Position numbers and translations under genes: made by a program
The notes under the pieces: model-generated
Databases searched by the model: none
What the model saw: the letters and a program-made list of their open reading frames with translations, nothing else
What the model was told of the DNA's origin: nothing
Shown here: piece by piece, positions 63,043 to 64,000 of the stretch
How positions within the stretch are numbered: position 1 is the first letter of the stretch
Layout of the letters: the number at the start of each line of letters is the position of its first letter
NCBI GenBank assembly: GCA_016285345.1
Contig: JAEEQN010000004.1
Location: forward strand, 39,858-103,857
Direction of reading: 5' to 3'
DNA: 64,000 nucleotides
Origin: Victivallales bacterium
Lineage (GTDB): Bacteria; Verrucomicrobiota; Lentisphaeria; Victivallales; UBA1829

Positions 63043-63261
63043 TCAGGCGCGTTCGACCACGATCTCGGGATCGACGGATTCCCGGAGGATGCGCTCGATG
63101 CCGTCCTTGAGCGTCATCTGCGCGTGGGGGCAGGCGCCGCAAGCGCCGCGGAGACGGAGGAGGACGGTTTTTCCGGTGATGGAGACGACTTCGAGATCGC
63201 CGCCGTCGGCCTGGAGCATTCCCCGGAGTTCTTCAAGTTTTTCTCTGATTGCCTCTTCCAT
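63043..63261 (-). CDS. NifU C-terminal-domain protein (Fe-S scaffold/carrier)
   Basis: A 72-residue protein hidden at the 3' end of a longer ORF; the ATG at 63261 (MEEAIREKLEELRGMLQADG) has AGG 8 bp upstream. It is a stand-alone NifU/Nfu domain with the cluster-binding CxxC in LRGACGACPHAQMTLKDGIE. Such proteins carry [4Fe-4S] clusters to apo-enzymes, a use that suits a cell with many Fe-S proteins like the hydrogenase. A promoter with the window's composite pattern lies upstream. Confidence 0.88.
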   Translation of the reverse strand: MEEAIREKLEELRGMLQADGGDLEVVSITGKTVLLRLRGACGACPHAQMTLKDGIERILRESVDPEIVVERA

Positions 63262-63338
63262 GATGTCTGCCTTTCTTCGGGCGGATGCGCCCGTTGCGTT
63301 GGAGCCGCTGTGCGGCGTTTGTTGTTGAAGTACGATAT

Positions 63339-63366
63339 AAAGTAGCACGCGCGGGGGAAAATACAA
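63339..63366 (-). promoter_or_regulatory. Predicted promoter of the NifU-like gene
   Basis: Minus strand TTGTAT, 16 bp, TACTTT, with TTTCCCC after the -35 and CGTGC before the -10; about 78 bp before the start. Confidence 0.5.
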
Positions 63367-63771
63367 ATGGAAAGCGGGACTTTTTGCGAAATAAAACGCG
63401 GCGGCGGATGATGCGAGGCCGGAAAATGTGAAAAAATAATCGTGGAATCCGAATAAACGGTAAAATGCTGTCACTTTATAATCGGTTGAAATTGAGCATA
63501 AAACGATGCTGTTTTGGAATGCTGTCACGATTTTTTTACAAAAAAAGTGGATGCCCGGCAATAAAACGCAAACGGGATGCGTTAATTGAGATGTAAGAGC
63601 TGCGGAAAACGTCAACGAACGCTGCGGGAAAGAGTTACGAAGCGGGCAGGGCGTGGAAGACAGCAGGAAACCCCGAATAACGCATGCCGGTCATGCGGAC
63701 GGAAACGACAAACGGTTGAAACAGCCTTAAAACATTTGACAACGCAAACTTTAACCATAAGGAGAACGACT
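63367..63771. other. Non-coding upstream region of the Gly-rich lipoprotein gene
   Basis: About 400 bp with no credible gene. It contains an 11-bp direct repeat AATGCTGTCAC at 63464 and 63518 (54 bp apart), the first followed by TTTATAAT, a small hairpin CGCATG-CCGGT-CATGCG (63681-63697) and a TTGACA at 63736 without a well-spaced -10. The repeats could be regulator sites. Confidence 0.45.
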
Positions 63772-64000
63772 ATGAAGAACCTCAACGCGATCATCATCCT
63801 CGCCACGGTTGCCGGAATGGCGACTCTCACCGCCTGTTCCAGCGCGAACGCCGAACAGGTAACTGACACGAACGAAACGGCTGTCCCGGCTGAAACGACG
63901 ACGGCAGCAACTCCGATCCCCGGTCCCGGCCCCGGTTTCGGCGGTCCCGGCATGATGGGCCCCGGCATGGGCGGCGGCTTCGGCGGCGGCATGGGCATGG
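63772..64000 (+). CDS. Gly/Pro/Met-rich lipoprotein, N-terminal part (cut by window edge)
   Basis: From an ATG with AAGGAG 7 bp upstream, the product has a lipoprotein signal (LNAIIILATVAGMATLTACS, lipobox Cys 22), a Thr/Glu/Ala linker and then a repetitive Gly/Pro/Met segment (GPGFGGPGMMGPGMGGGFGG) that runs off the window. It would be lipid-anchored to a membrane. The repeat-rich part resembles low-complexity surface or metal-binding proteins, but nothing specific can be claimed from 76 residues. Confidence 0.75.
   Translation, partial: MKNLNAIIILATVAGMATLTACSSANAEQVTDTNETAVPAETTTAATPIPGPGPGFGGPGMMGPGMGGGFGGGMGM

Noticed and set aside
62924-63345. Two plus-strand ORFs opposite the NifU-like gene
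   Set aside because: They overlap the NifU domain with its CxxC motif and cross the palindromic repeat; no family resemblance or good start.

Overview
The window looks like chromosome of a high-GC, Gram-negative, strictly anaerobic, glycan-degrading bacterium. Outer-membrane biogenesis genes (skp, lpxD, a GT9 heptosyltransferase-like gene), an electron-bifurcating [FeFe] hydrogenase operon, secreted GH2 and GH39-type glycosidases, and tandem PilB/GspE ATPases next to pilT and pilC fit a gut-type member of the PVC superphylum, most likely Lentisphaerota (Victivallis-like). That placement is inference from gene content; no rRNA or tRNA gene was seen in the window.

Layout. 1-5.1 kb (minus): type IV pilus/type II secretion motor operon (two PilB/GspE ATPases, PilT, PilC; the last is cut by the window edge). 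5.3-8.3 kb (plus): metallophosphoesterase, GT9 glycosyltransferase, secreted protein of unknown function. 8.5-11.1 kb: GH39-like glycosidase with a histone-like Lys/Ala tail, and a convergent secreted thioredoxin-fold protein. 11.2-16.3 kb: very large hybrid histidine kinase divergent from a CDF metal transporter. 16.4-24.4 kb: hydrogenase operon: small thioredoxin-like ferredoxin, putative sensory hydrogenase HydS, SpoIIE/PP2C phosphatase, HydC, HydB, HydA. 24.6-30.1 kb: FtsB/DivIC-like protein, TsaC, fatty-acid genes fabD-fabG-acpP-fabF, LysM lipoprotein. 30.1-37.3 kb: tight operon phoH, PgpH-type HD phosphodiesterase, ybeY, CorC-like, DUF502, xseA. 37.3-39.8 kb: exported endonuclease/exonuclease/phosphatase, a repeat-rich 680-bp gap, and a Sel1-repeat gene bracketed by inverted repeats. 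39.7-43.1 kb (minus): sirtuin and HrpB helicase. 43.2-45.9 kb (plus): skp-lpxD-nadA. 46-50.8 kb (minus): RdgC-like, SrkA-like kinase, DUF302, acyl-ACP thioesterase, serine hydrolase. 51-52.4 kb: ankyrin protein. 52.6-57.5 kb (plus): SurA/PpiD-like, ispF, rRNA methyltransferase, TatD, TcdA. 57.7-64 kb: GH2 beta-galactosidase, an AT-richer methyltransferase, GNAT, NifU-like protein, start of a Gly-rich lipoprotein.

The genes mostly form housekeeping operons (fatty acids, RNA maturation, envelope) around one energy-metabolism block in which a putative H2 sensor and a phosphatase are co-transcribed with the bifurcating hydrogenase they may control.

The least ordinary signals are not classical genes: (i) a 48-bp palindromic repeat unit that sits directly after two stop codons and forms a four-unit in-frame array inside hrpB; (ii) a shared composite promoter motif (TTGnnT, a T/C-rich then CG-containing element, GTGG-like extension, TATAtT) upstream of many operons; (iii) a 53-58 bp period repeat field and inverted repeats around the Sel1 gene; (iv) face-to-face overlapping promoters between the sirtuin and skp genes.
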